Shown here: positions 35,590 through 49,000 of the stretch, in pieces
Layout: each line of letters begins with the position of its first letter
Numbering within the stretch: position 1 is the first letter of the stretch
NCBI RefSeq assembly: GCF_019649055.1
Contig: NW_026570254.1
Span: 1,116,001-1,180,000, forward strand
DNA length: 64,000 bases
Direction: 5' to 3'
DNA from: Paramacrobiotus metropolitanus
Lineage: Eukaryota > Tardigrada > Eutardigrada > Parachela > Macrobiotidae
Program-made: the position numbers and the translations under genes
Notes under the pieces: generated by a model
Databases searched by the model: none
The model's input: the letters and a program-made list of their open reading frames with translations, nothing else
What the model was told of the DNA's origin: nothing

Positions 35590-38556
35590 TCATACGGATT
35601 TGGTCAACTCCAATTGACGCTGAAGTTCTTCGAAACAATCAATGAGATTGTTCAAACCGAAAAGATAGCCGTCCTCATGATTTCCTTCTTCCCAGGGACG
35701 CACATGATCAACGTGAACGTCAGCGGGCAAGGGCACAGTTTTAGCAAAGTCAATCATCCATATGCCAGCCAGATTGTCCTTGTCGTGAATAAACAATAAC
35801 GAAGTGCCGATAACCTGCAATGAATCTCATTAAGTGCGTAACATCTGGACCAGACAGCCAATGTCCACACTAAACTGTCTAAAAGACCTACCTCATGAGC
35901 CGCAAAAAATCGGGATTCCAATAAAGCTTTTTTGAGTACCCTTAACCGCAAAATGTACATTTGCTGAAAAAGAAAAGGTTAATGCAAATATTTTAAAATT
36001 TAGCTTTGCCCTCACAAGCTAAAATCCATTAAAACACAAAGAAACACTTACGATGACGTCCTTATTGCAGTCCGTAAACATTTTCAAGGTCGTAATAACA
36101 TCCTGTCGACTTTTGGTAAATTTAAAATCTTTGGACGAGAACCCATCAAGTTTCTACAGTTGCAAACCAGTATTAATCCACCTCTAACAAATGCCAAAAT
36201 ATACGATATCCAGTGATCCACCTTAATTCCTTCAACTCGAAATCCCAAACTTGCACTTGAGCTGAGAGTTTCTCTCCATTGCATGTAACGTGGTTTTGTC
36301 ACAGCTTTCTGCGCATGCTCTTCTGCAGTCGGAGCGTTTCTATCCAGTTCAATCATTTTCTGATACATATCCTAATAATTATATCGCTGTTAGCTTCTTG
36401 CGAAACAGTTAGAAAATTATAAGTAATTGTTCACCTCTACAGCGATTACACAAAAGCAATCGAAACCACACAAAAATGCAAAAAAAAACATAAATTTACC
36501 GGTCTCAATTCTGGTTTTTTCCTGGCTTTGGTTAATTCATCTTCCAGATAGGTTCTGATGCCAATTTTGCAATCCATAACGGATACCGCAGGGTCAAATC
36601 CAATTAGGAGATCTCGCATGATCATATAATCTATGGATAAACTTGTAAAGATTTTCTGCATAAATATTGAAAATTCCAACATCAGATATGGTTTTACCCT
36701 GTCTACTGGTAACATCCGTCACCATGCCCAGGTAGAGAGGTACGAACGACTTTAGCGAATCGTTCATTAACTCGGTCAGACAGTGCAGTTCTTCCGGGCA
36801 CATCTTTTTCAGCACAGTTCCGACTTCCTTTCCTGTCTGAAAGGAATCTGTAAATCAATCAATCGTTCGAACACTCGCCACTTCCGGCCTAGATAACAAC
36901 AACCATGCCTTTGTGTCCGGCTAGCTGAACCCAGGGCTTTCGTTTGTCGCCCTGTATAGCGAAGGAACAGTAGATGTATTGACGCACAAGGGCCCAGTAA
37001 TACTACAAAGACAGCACTTATTAATCATTTGTCAATCATCTACGCATCGCGTCTTGTTCCTTGTGGTATCATAGTTTTTTTGCTTTCAGTTTACAAGTCA
37101 TAAAAATACAGTTGCGCAAACGTTAAAGTACGTACTACCGCTAACCGCCGTACCCGATCACGCGCGACTTCTTATGCTTTCCAGATGCCATGCGTTCTGG
37201 GATGCAAAGGCCAAACAGCTTTGTTTGTTTATTTACTACAGCGGAATGACCGGATTTCCTGCTAGCAAATCCACTACGTACTCAATGTAGAGAGCCGTAC
37301 CGAACTGCTGATTTAACGTTTTATTTCCACTGATAGTAGAAATCAAACAATACTTAACTTAATGCAGAATCATGGTTAAAAATCAAAACGGACAATTGCA
37401 TCTCAAGCTGTGAATCAACCATCTCTTGCTCTTGCACAGTCGTGCTTACAAAAAACACTACGTTTTGACAGTCTACCGCAGTAGAAGACAAATATAATAT
37501 TCCAAACGCTTTATAAATTGTAATCGGTTTAAGCTCGATTACGCGTTTCATGGAAAAATTAATGCATTCATATTTCATAGCAAAATTACCAAACTATTAT
37601 TTTCACCATACCATTTGTAACGCATCTAGCATTTCAGAAGAACTAATAATAACCCTTCACTGCACAATACGAAATCTTAACAAGAAAAACAGAACTCTGG
37701 AGCAGAAACCAGATCAGCAATAGCAAAAATAATCAAATTTTAGAAGGGAGCAAAAGAAGTACCGGTTCGGTTAAAGAATAAATCACAAACAATCGTGCAT
37801 TCAAATGGGTAAATATAAATTTTTGAATAATGAATGCATGGGCATTAAACTGGCGATATTTAAACTGACGTTCGCTAAAGAATTAATCACTGATTCCGGA
37901 GCAAAAACTATGTAGTTACGTCGCATGCTTATCAAAGTGCGAGATAAGCTCACAACCACCTGTTGGATGTCAGGTAATCGACCTAATTAATGCCACAAAA
38001 TCTCACACTGTTCAGAACGGACCGGACACATTCCATTAATCATTGTCATCTACCTACGTCATAATCGAAACAAAATCTTGATAATTGCTCTCAAATAACC
38101 GAAAACTCACAATCAAAACACACCAACACATCGCCTTACCCGCGCTCGCAGCGGTCCTTGTAAGCCAGGCTTGGGCGACGGAGATCGTCGGGAGGGTAAA
38201 TTCATCAGACCCGAATAATCGCGCAAACACAATCCCGACCCGAAACTGCGGGAGCGGACCCGCGCGGCCGCTGGTTCAGCGAGTTGTAAGCAATTGCGCT
38301 GACTCGGTTGCAGCGTGGCAGCGTCCTCCTCTGCTGCTGCTGTTGCTGTCAGTGCGCCGCCACATCCCTCTGCGGGGTTCGCGGGGGTGAAGGAGATGGA
38401 GGTGGCGCACGGGCAGGGAGATTCCTCGGGATCAGCTGACTGCCGGGGCGTCACAACTTCCGCGGAACACGGACTGAGGCGATCACAGGATGGCACGCAC
38501 ACCGCGGGAACAGATGGGAAAACCACACGGGAAATATCGGGACAGTTCTTCGGCAT
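35590..38556 (-). CDS. ITPK (IP3K): Inositol-trisphosphate 3-kinase (444 aa, 8 exons)
   Basis: Minus-strand exons 38556-38140, 37002-36904, 36836-36698, 36630-36500, 36371-36222, 36153-36052, 35963-35892 and 35814-35590 are all in phase, 445 codons with stop. The enzyme phosphorylates Ins(1,4,5)P3 to Ins(1,3,4,5)P4 in the cytosol, ending IP3 calcium signalling. Markers in order: [17 protein letters not shown] (ATP lysine region), [84 protein letters not shown] and [15 protein letters not shown]. In the core IPK motif the usual proline four before the Asp is Val here. Exon 1 is GC-rich, Pro/Ser/Cys-rich and probably disordered. Its link to exon 2 over a 1.1 kb intron rests on phase and a GTAAGG donor and is the least certain join. 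Human ITPKA is 461 residues. Confidence 0.93.
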
Positions 38557-40288
38557 TCCGTCGCAATATTCAGGCGTGGGATTATTATGCACAAGACATA
38601 CGGAAACCGCATCTAGGGAATGTCGGTAATTAGAATGTCGCTGATTACTGGAGGTGATTGTGACATGTGCCCATGTGCAAGGAAAAATGTCAGGAATCTG
38701 CGTACCTACGCGAAATACAACTGGATCACACGCTGCGGATTCCGCTGCACCGAACGTGGTCGGGCCAACTTACGATGAATGAAAGTTTTTACTATGAAAT
38801 AATGGCAATCTGTACTTACAATTTCGTGGCACAGTATCCATACCAAAGTGGCAAAGACAGTAATCGGTCAAGCAAAACCTTAACCAACAGATTTATTGTT
38901 GACCGATCTTACAAGGCAGTAGTTGACATCCGGCTGCCTGTAATGTAACGCATCTAACCATGTGCAAATTCGGTACGATACACTACTATCGAATACCGGG
39001 AGGTTATAAGAACTGAGCCTTTGATTAAAATTTGTTACTTTGATACTTGCAAATTAAAACCAAACGAGAAACATTAATAAAAAACATTTCGTGAGAACCA
39101 GTTTTTTCTGTTTGAATGGACCGGGCATCCGGCAGTAATCACAGTTCACATGCATTACTCGTATATAAAATTTCTGTAAAATGCGCTGGCGGCTCCAGTG
39201 TATTACAGGCTCGCGCGTCTAATAAGTAAAACCAAAACGCGCTATCGACGTAATAAACCCAAATCAGTCAAACAATTCGTCACGCGTTCAAAGTAATCGA
39301 ATTCAGTATTTCTTTTTACTGCAGGTGAATAGTACACTAATTCGACGAAATATTGTACGGAGTGGGCAGATAGCAGCACACAGCATTCATACGATAATAT
39401 TGCAAGTTGCACATAATGCCACAGCCCACAGATACAGCAAGTAAATAATTGATGCGGTGCACTGTCTAAATTGTGATTCATTCATTGCGTTTTGCCGTTT
39501 TCCAGCTTGTGCAAGTATACCACTGTACACCCATTTCCACCAACTGCATGAATTTTCCGAAATTAATAAGATTTCTACTGGAAAGCACGAAGCACGACAG
39601 TTGCTGGACTTTGGTCGCAAATAAATACCACTGGGATTGTGCAATAAATTAATTTTTTATGAACAACATTTACAATATGCTCAAATTAACATGTACAATA
39701 TGCTCAAATTATTGTTCTTTCGAAAACCTAAAAAAGATATAAAGACTTAGTACGTAATACCTCGCTTAATGAAAATGCGATGGGTTCGCTTAATGAATAT
39801 GCGATCGTTGTAAATATTGCACTATATTATTCGTAGTCGCGGTCTTTGTTGGCTTATCTAATGAAATTAATAAATTGTAGTCTTTGTAGGCTTATCTTGT
39901 AGTAGCAGTAGTGTTATTGGGCTGTGGTATTACTGTACCAACTATACAATTTTTGCATAACACGACAAACAAAAAGTGCTGTACGCTACACTGTGTGCTA
40001 TAATTTTTTATCCATTATTAGAAAAATTCAACTGTTCATTGTGAACTGCAATTCGCAAATGCGAAGTGTGACAGTCATATAATAAAATAAAATAAAGTAG
40101 CCATGTTCTTTGCATTAATTGGAAATTTTGCTAATGTTAGTTCTGCACAAATGCATTATCAGACCGCAGATACAGTTGCAAAACTGAACTTACATCCAAG
40201 AGAAAGCTTGAACCAGTACATGGTTTTGGTGCAGCCACAATTAATCTTCCGACAAAGACAAGAAGCATCGGTATGAGCTTTTGTATCA
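38557..40288. other. IP3K upstream region with clustered short duplications
   Basis: No supported gene. The region contains the IP3K promoter side and, near 39.67-39.81 kb, two pairs of short direct repeats listed separately. A 93-codon frame at 38667-38948 on + has no family likeness. Confidence 0.4.
39671..39805. repeat. Cluster of short direct duplications
   Basis: TACAATATGCTCAAATTA occurs at 39671-39688 and 39694-39711. TCGCTTAATGAAAATGCGAT at 39762-39781 recurs with one change at 39786-39805. Spacings are 23-24 bases, so these look like local slippage or repair duplications. Confidence 0.8.
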
Positions 40289-41193
40289 AGGATTCAGGAT
40301 CCCATGGCCCTGATCATGAATGATGGTATTAATAATTGCAACTAAGCACTCGAGATATTTTGATAGCATGTTCTGAACGAATGAAGTAGAAATGTCATTC
40401 TGCACCACTTCCGCTGCGCAGCATGCATTAATGTAAAAAAGATTGCCGAATGTAGTAACAATTCCAACCAGGTTAGCGATTGAAAATGGGAGGTCCTTCT
40501 CAATTGACGTCAATAGCCAGTTTTATAGATGCATAATCTAAAATTACAATGGAAACCAACCGTGAACCAACTTGGTCGGCGTCCAACTTGTTGCAACTGG
40601 CAAACAAATTAAGAAGAGTAAGATGGATAAGCACGCCGCGCTTGCAAACACCTGTTGTATCTGCCTGCAATTACTGCATAGAAATCTATCAGTGCCACCT
40701 TATATTCCCTATACAACACAAAACAGCGTGAAATTCTTTGTTCAGTGATTACCGTATATTTATCGTTTCGTGGATGTAATCGCTGCTCGTTACCACATTT
40801 GTCGGCCATTAACAAATCCCTACGAGTAGAACTTCCAACCATGCTGCGCCCGGCTTCGTTCTGTGACTTCTGCCGAAACCAGCCATAAGTCTATAAAATG
40901 ACTTTCGCAAGAGTTGCAGCGTCACTTCAACTGTACAAGTACAAGAAGACACAATTAATACAACATATAGTATTTTACTAATTAAGGTGTTGCATTATAA
41001 AATATTGCTACGTTTTTAATTTACGTATTTTGAATTCACCCAGCACGATTGACTTCGGCTTGACATCGTTAGCAGTCATCATGTGCACTGTAATAATCTG
41101 GCGAATTACTACTTGGTGCACTTGTGTCCATAGGAATGCGATTGCATTGTCGGCTTGCTGTGTATTTGTAAACTGATCTGCCGGAATAAACAT
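40289..41193 (-). other. Possible exons of an unrecognised protein
   Basis: Two minus-strand open stretches look better than background. 41193-41008 begins FIPADQFTNTQQADNAIAFL, and about 40513-40289 reads SIANLVGIVTTFGNLFYI followed by NACCAAEVVQND, which is hydrophobic. They might be exons of a membrane receptor, but I cannot join them in phase with confidence or name a family. Confidence 0.2.
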
Positions 41194-41391
41194 TGTTTAG
41201 TGGTTTTTCAAGTGAAGATCTAAAGTAGCTGTAGAAGCTTAAGTAGTGATATATACCAGCGTTAACTATATAGCACTCACTTGCTCACTGTAGGTGCATA
41301 CGTAGTACTGCACTATGTACGTCATGATTGCAATTTAGTAATTATAATTTGCTTAATTATAATGAGGATTAATTCTAAAACGTGGATGCAG

Positions 41392-41434
41392 ACCTTAACT
41401 GGTTTTGGTACCTTTGTACCTTAACTGGTTTTGG
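41392..41434. repeat. 17 bp direct repeat
   Basis: ACCTTAACTGGTTTTGG occurs at 41392-41408 and again at 41418-41434. The second copy overlaps the end of the candidate peptide-precursor frame. Confidence 0.85.
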
Positions 41435-41774
41435 ATTCCACTTTATAGAACGAGAGCGGCGCGAACTTAAAGGTCATTGCTAAATGGGGAGGAGTTTGTT
41501 TAATTTGCCGCTTTCCAAAATCGGTGCACGTGAGGCCCACAGTGCATGCATAGGCTCCTGTTTCTAATAATTTATCACCATGTAATGTTGAATAATACGG
41601 TAAAATCCACGGTCCTGCAATAAAAAGTTTTATCTAAATCAAATTGATTTTTTTAAATATATACTAAAATTTCTCTGTAGGGTTTTGAATGTGAGCACTG
41701 TTAAATGTACCGAAAAGAAACAGTAAAAACCAAAGAATCGGTACAAATTGCTGTAATCTAACGGCGCGTACCAT
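41421..41774 (-). CDS. Candidate small secreted precursor with an amidation site (about 85 aa)
   Basis: Exon 1 starts at ATG 41774 and encodes a strong signal peptide (VRLQQFVPILWFLLFLFG). A phase-1 donor is possible at 41710 (G|GTACAT) or a few codons later (A|GTGCTC). Exon 2 runs 41614-41421, after acceptor TTGCAG, and encodes PWILPYYSTLHGDKLLETG, then AYACTVGLTCTDFGKRQIKQ and a tail. Cys-x5-Cys followed by Thr-Asp-Phe-Gly-Lys-Arg is the layout of a peptide with a disulfide ring cut at Lys-Arg and amidated at the Gly. The combination of signal peptide, short length, ring and Gly-Lys-Arg suggests a neuropeptide or peptide hormone. I do not recognise the family; calcitonin-type and CCHamide-type peptides share only the ring idea. 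Splicing is uncertain. Confidence 0.42.
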
Positions 41775-41864
41775 ATCAGATCTAGAAATTATTGCCGAAC
41801 TCCACAGCAGTATTAATTTTATCATACTACTTAGTGCTTCGCTAACATTAGGCATTAAATTCAT

Positions 41865-43043
41865 TTTTTGCTATCACGATTTGATAAACCTTTTCTGTAG
41901 TTTCGGTTGCGAAATAGTACATATGTAGCCGAAGCAGGGTATGCCAAAACGAAGCGATACATCCATCAGTATTTAAACTGGCAGCGGGTATTATAGCGAT
42001 AGTTTGGCAATAATTTTTATCGTTCAGGTTAGCCTGTGATCAGGATTCAGGCCTGATCGATTCCGTACTCCTTTTCGGATGCAATTTCGTGTTAGCTAGT
42101 GTCCATACTTGCTCCATTGCCGTTAACAACAGAGGTAGTATTATCGATTTTAAATTATTACGGATGTCGAGACGTGCATGTGTTTGCATAGACGGTCTTT
42201 TTTCTCCGCTCCCGCTCCCTCTCCAGTGGCCATTGTCTGCGGCTGCCGGGCTGCGTAATGCCCTATTTACAATATTACAGACAGGAGTAGTGTACTAACG
42301 GAATCAACACCTGCATGCTGGAGCGCAGTATGCTGTCCTGCGGTTGATTTCATGTTGTCAGACAGTGCCATGCAACCGCAGTGTTCATTGTTTTAGATTT
42401 TAGATTTCCTGTAAACATTTGACGCGGCTTCCGGATTTCAGAACTGGCTTAAGATTGGGAGATGTAATTACCTGTTTATAATTTTATATTGATAAGTAAA
42501 GAGACCATCCCAATTTCCCACCACTGCAAAACAAAATCCGCGAATATACAGCCGGAGCAGATGGGGCCTTCAGTGTCGTAATTGATTTTATGCTTCTAAG
42601 TTTTCCATGAGCAAACTTGAAGGTCGTTTGTGTGGATTACGGACATGATCTGACCATTATTCCCTTTACTCTTCTGTCAGGTAAAAACGTTGAAAAATCT
42701 GGATCGAGCGCATTCACAATTTTTGTATCTATAAGCCATCCGTAATGATTAGGGAATGTTTGAGCTTACGCTACCGCAGATTCGAGTTCGAGAACTAATT
42801 CCCAGCATTTGCAGTCATATACCGATATACGTACTGTCTAAACTGAGTGAAGCTGACTGGTGAGACTTTTCGTAGCTTTGTTTGTGCAAGCGATTGTCGT
42901 CAAAAGTCATTAATAATTTACTGTGTTGAGTAGGATTTTTGTTCTTACCTATCTGGCTAGCATTTTTACGATTGTTTCGACCGTCGTTTCAGTGATTGTA
43001 TGAGAGTTGGCTGGATTTTTTGCTCAAAGCGGACAAGCGGAAA
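41865..43043. other. Spacer upstream of the 807-aa gene
   Basis: Lies between two gene starts that point away from each other, so it likely contains both promoters. No coding region or repeat that I can support. Confidence 0.4.
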
Positions 43044-46000
43044 ATGTCGACATCGAGTGATTCGTGTGATTTACAAATCCGCGTGGAATCCAGTAAACTG
43101 GTGCCGCTGTTCGAAGCGATGCAGTCTATTGGTTTCCCACTGCACATTCTGGAACGGATTGTGCCTAGGTATGACTGCATAATACACAAATTTGATGATC
43201 GTCGATAAACAAATTTAGTTCGTCTCAAGCACTACAAACTCAGGCATACCGCATATAAGAAGACACTACTTTGTAATTACAGAAATAAACTGGATATCTG
43301 ACTCAGATTCTACAACAGTTTACGTAGAGACGTCGACACAGTTGGTGTACTGACTCTCACTCTGCGGTTAAACCGAGCTGTTAGCCGTCAAAATGCAGCG
43401 GAACCGTGGTGCAGCTTGTTTCCACTGCCCCTCCCCTAACGCTTTTAATTGGTGGCTTTTGTGGTTGCACCAATTGGGTAGAGAATTGAATTCTCTATCG
43501 AATGGTATGTGTGTTAACGGAAGACCGTTTAAACTGGTGGCCCAAAAAATCGTAGACCTTGCCCGATCAAGCCAAACCGTACTTTCTGGCTCTCATATCT
43601 TTTGAACAAGGCCTCCCCCGAGTGGCATGCGAGTGAACTTTTAATGTTGCAGATAACCTGATCTTGAAGTTTTACCAAAAAAATGGGAAAGCTGTTCAGC
43701 AGAATCTCGCAGAATCGCCAAAATGTCCACTGCTCACAGACTGCTAGTGTTGCCTGTAGAGTTCTTTGATTCAGTGGATACATACGCACTTAGCTTTGTT
43801 GACTTCCGTTTGGCGCAAACATAAGAATTTGTTGTGCTTTCAAGGAAAATCGGAAGAGTCTAGCTAGTTACCTTGATTCCAAATTATCCCAAGCGGAGAA
43901 AGTTCGACTAAAAATGGCAGAAAAGCTTCATATTCGTCTACGAGACATTGTGGCAACCGCACATTAGGTGTCGCGTTTAGCGCAAGGGAGAACCGCACGT
44001 GGGGGATAGTTACGAACGGTTTCCCTGACTCGACCGTGGATGAAATTAAACACGCAAAAACAGCATCCTCGTAGGCTCTGTGCTGGAGCGTATATTAACT
44101 TTGGATTTATTTTTGAAAGGAAGCTTTTGCCCTTTGGTTAGTTTGATACTTCTAAAATACTCGATATTTTTTTCTCTACAAAACAAGTGCAACTAGGTCA
44201 CTGTAGGTCTCATAGAGACAAACCACTTTACTGTTGTCGACGTCTCTAAGTTTACGTTTGATTTCGTATTTTTTTCCCTTTTTTACAAGTTTGGTATAAG
44301 ACGTGTGGTTTTCCATGTAGTTATGGTTTAACGAAAAATAACTGTGTAGTATGTACGTGTGATTCCTTAAATTAAGTATTTAATTGTTTATTGATTCGGT
44401 AATTTGTTAATCTGCGCTATATAAAGCGTTGAATGCGGCTTCTTTCGCAGGATCAAGAAAGGTGCGCCGAGTGTGGGATTCATGATCTACACGTACATTT
44501 ATCGAACCTTTCAAGACATGTTCGAGGCGAAGAATATCCATTTGGACGAGCTGATTGTCAACGAAAAAGTCATCGATCGGGAGAAGTTTGCTCGATCGTT
44601 TTTCAAGGTGTGCGATTTGGCAGCTGGGTTTGCGTGCGAACTTTGCAAAGAAAATTACGACTGATTTCCGCGAAAATCGATGGCCATCGCATTTTAGGGA
44701 CTGCGGGAAATAATTCAGCACGAACAGGCGTTACCATTGTATCAGTATATTTGTCCGGGCCATCCACTGGCGAAAGTGGACGAAATTGTACGCATTACGG
44801 CGAAACTTCGCATTTTGGATGCCGAAACACCTGAACCGGTAAGGAAAATATAGTTGCTTTTTATTTCTTTCGTCATTGCGACGTATGTCTGTTTGGCTAT
44901 ATCCACACTTTTTTATTTCGAATATTTTAAGTTTTATGCAGTATAACATGCGCCCTTGTTTTACCTTGCTCCATTTTTTCGTACCTATATTAAAACTTTA
45001 CATTAGTTGCAGTATTCAACGTCTGCAGGTGTACGCTTTTTATTCGGTTTCGAGAGTGAAAATTTGTTACTGTACTCTGCTGTTTTATACATTGACCATT
45101 CAAACGAAATCCGAAAATATGATATTTTTGAACTATTCTTATTCCGCGCAAAATCTCGGTTCAGGGTGGAACAGTTCTCTGAGCATAGGCATATATACCG
45201 GCCTACACAAATGAAAGCCGTGCTTTTTCATCCCGTTTACCTGTCAAACTGAAGTAGTAGCTAGGTAGACTCGGTACCAAAGTAGTCTAAATGGGTCCTC
45301 AATGGACTAATCAATAATACCGGCGTCTATCCCGGCCTGATTCCATTAAGAACTGTATGTGTATGCCGTTTGGTAAACATCAGGCATATATTTCGTGATC
45401 CTCCCCGTCGACATCATCACGCCGTTATGTACAGGTAATCAGCGAGAATGATGCCGATAATCTGCAGCAACTAAAACTGGACGTGGCTGAGCGTCTGGCG
45501 CATGCGACGGTGCGCGATTCGTTCTCATCGAACAAGAGTGTGTACGGGAGTACGACTGTCAGTGAGAAGTCCCATAGTCAGGTTATCCGGCCGGCCGGCA
45601 CGCGGCCCGTCGATATTCCTTGGCAGGCAGTGCGCGAGACACTTGCCAGTGCCGGTAATTCGGATAGTGATGATGAGCAGAGTCCCGACGAGGGGATTCG
45701 CAGCTGGAACACCTCATCGCTTAATCGCACTCCTGTTTTATTGAAAGGTACGTCAAACTTACTCCTTGAAACTTTTGCTCCGGTAATTAAATTTTTGTTG
45801 CTGGGTTTTCATAAACCAATTTGCGGATGTTAAGGGTTTCGGTTTACAACAAACCTTTTGCAGATTCCCGTCCGGGAGAGTGGAAAAAGTCGCCGGCCGA
45901 CCGTGGAGGAGTCGTTATGGCGCATAATGCCAACGAGGAAAATGGAATTCATTCCGTTCTGGAAAAATTTGAACAAATTGTAAGTAATACGCTATTTTAC

Positions 46001-49000
46001 AACATTTGATGCAGAAAAAAAACGTCATGTACGAACAATGTCGCAGATAATTTTGTTTATGTCTGTTGAGTTAGTATTTTGTAGCTTTTTGGCGTTAGTT
46101 TTGGAAAATGGTAATTTTGAGTCGACTATCTGCAAAAACTCGAACATAACATTTCTTCTCTTAATCAGGTCTTGTAATTCGCACAGGCTCACTAATCGAT
46201 AATCCGGTATGGGTTATGCATTTGCACCAGCATGGAATAATAATCTCGTAGTGTTTGAAAATTTTCTTCAAGGTAAGCGGATCGATGGCATTATTTGGAA
46301 GCAGCCGAATAGCACCGCTTCCTTATATACGTGAAAGTGATCTTAAAGAACGTCTGTTAGAGAGAGGCTGATATAGCTTGGGATTTTGTTTCCTTCCGTT
46401 TCTTTTAACGAAAGCATTGCAGTGTATTGTACACAGGAACTCCTGTAATTTCTACGTGTTCTACAGTGACCATGACAGGCAACGAGGCCAATTCCTTTAT
46501 TTTTAAGCTGCAATTGTGTTGTTGTAAGAAAGTCTTTATATGTCTTAAGCGCTTTGCAAAATCCCAGTGGAATGGAGCTAAAAGTTACCGTAATTATCGA
46601 ATTTGAAGCCCCCCCAAAATACAAGCCCCCCCCGTAATTAGAGCCCACCCCTAAGGTCGTTTGAAAGTTATAAGCCCCCCCCCGAAATAGAGGCCCATGG
46701 GCTTAATTAAATACCGTAAACCCCATATTAAAAAATGCCAAAAAGCTGGTTTGAAAAATTGAAGCCCCCCCCTAAATACAAGCCCATGCCCGTAATTGGA
46801 GCCCACCCCGTGGGTCATTTGTAATATTTGTAACCCTGGGCTTCTAATTCGATAAATACGGTAAATGAGCTGCGAAATGCCCACTTTCATCCGACAATTG
46901 CGATCTTCCCATGCATTTCTTAGCAGATCGCTGGACAAATTGGATCAATACCAATACCAGTGTAATAATAATATTTTAGTATTAAAGATGCTGCAGTTTT
47001 GGAATTGTTTATAACTGCATAGCAGTATGCGTAGTAAAAGTGTACACTGCGAATTATTCTTTTTATGCTGTCTTATAATTGTTATATATAATTGTTATAT
47101 ATCGTTTGCAGATTGCTTTACTGTCGTTAACCTGTAGCGATGATTCATTAACCTTCCGAGGGTTGCATTTTCAGGAATCCCTGCAGAATCTCAAGTTCCG
47201 ATCGATTGAAGAGCGTTTAATTCGTATTGAGCACGATTTGGTGGATAACAACGCCCGTTTCGAGCGGAACATTGGCAGCCGGCTGGATAATCATGAAGTG
47301 CGAATACAGCATCTGGAGCGCACCGCGCCGACGCAGGTATATACCGATATAGAAACTCTTCTCTCTTTTCTTCCCTCACACTCCAGTCCCATTGGGATTA
47401 ATTGACCAGCATTGTTATTGGACTGTTTGCCTTGTAATCCACAGGGCCACTCTCTTCTGCAGGATCACACTCGGAAGCCGTCGGTGTATGCGGCGCCGAC
47501 CGGCGACACACAGCCGCCGCCCCGGCCGCGGTCATCATCCAAGCAGTCCAACGACTCCGCGGCTTCCTTCCGGCATCGATCCATGTCGCGCGAATCCCAT
47601 GCCACCGGCGACCGGGTGATGGAGCAGGGACGGTCACTGGTGCCCAGCCGGGCCATGTCCGTTTCGCGGTCGTTTGGCGGAGAAAAGGATCTGCGCGATT
47701 CGGGGTTCTCTTCGACGCATAACACTGCCGATGCACTGCGTCAAGGTTAGTTTTTGTTTGCGCAATAGCCAGTTCTAATGCTATATACGAGTATCTACGT
47801 CGCTACGTTTAAGTACTAGTATATTGTTCATATTATATTAACGAAAACTAACCGTTTTTCGAAATAATGAAACAAAATGGTAAATATTGATGGATAAATA
47901 AATTTTAGCGGTGTGTGCCAAGCTACGGAATCCGTTATGTTGAATGATAGAATTTTATTGAAAGCGAATCTCGAAATCCAAATGAAGCGAGAAAATTAGA
48001 TGTCGAAAAATTCAATCGAACAATCAGTGGGCGAAGTTGCGCAGCATACTTCCGCGCCAGGTTGGTCACTACCGAATTTTCTGGAAGGGAGTCTGTATCT
48101 GTGTTGAATTTTCCAACCACGGTAAAGCTAATGTCGACTTAAAATCTGTGTTGTAGATAACTGGAATAGCATTTACGAAATGCGAATGGGAAGTGCCTCA
48201 CCCGCGTACGGATCTCAACGTGATCGCTCGCAAACCATCGAAGCGCCGTCTGCCGCCAACGACGCCCCTTTTTCAACCTACTTCACCGCCGGCACGACAG
48301 GGCCCACACCCGAACCAACATCGAGTCTGAGAAAAGACTCCCACACTGAACCAGAACGGAAATCCTCGGTTTCGTCCCGTCGCGACTCTCGTGCCAGTGA
48401 AGCGGTGCGCCGAGAATCCCATGACATCGACGCTAACGCTAAAGCAGCTCACGGTCCGCGTGATTCCATTTCCCGGAGTAGTGTATCTCATGAAGGTCAT
48501 CACCATCGGGAATCTGTTTCTCATGGCAACCACCACCGGGAGTCGGTTTCTCATGGCAGCAAACACCGAGAATCGGTTTCACACGGCAACCCCCATCGGG
48601 AAGGAGTTTTACACGACAGCCCTCATCGGGATTCTGTCTCACTCGACAAACACCATCGAGAATCTGTTTCACACGACAACCACCATCGGGAATCGGTTTC
48701 GCGAGGCAGCCAGCGCAATTCCGTTTCCCACGCCGATCGCCACCGGGAATCGGTGTCCCGTGGCGATCATCATCCACCGGCTGATATTCCCGTTGTCTCC
48801 ATTCCTCACCGTCTGCACCAGTCGTCATCCACTCATGACCTTTCCGCGCATGCAGCTCCCGAGCGCCGGGAAAGCCGTCTGCAGCGGGCCGCGGCGGAGC
48901 ATGCGGACGACAGCCCGCGCGAGTCATCAGCAGATTCCCAGCGCGGTCGCAAAGGAACGCTGCCCGGACGGGCAGTTTCCGGATCGCGGCCGGGTTCGCG

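Noticed and set aside
37150-37195. [16 protein letters not shown] as an alternative first exon of IP3K
   Set aside because: The only nearby donor leaves the wrong phase for the next exon; the GC-rich exon ending at 38140 joins in phase.
38667-38948. 93-codon plus-strand frame upstream of IP3K
   Set aside because: No motif, no supporting splice signals, lies in a probable promoter region.
40506-40513. TGACGTCA palindrome as a CRE site
   Set aside because: One eight-base match is expected by chance in a 64 kb window and there is no gene start beside it.
43393-43789. Overlapping frames on both strands inside intron 1 of the 807-aa gene
   Set aside because: Neither strand shows a motif or splice logic; the first exon joins cleanly over this region.
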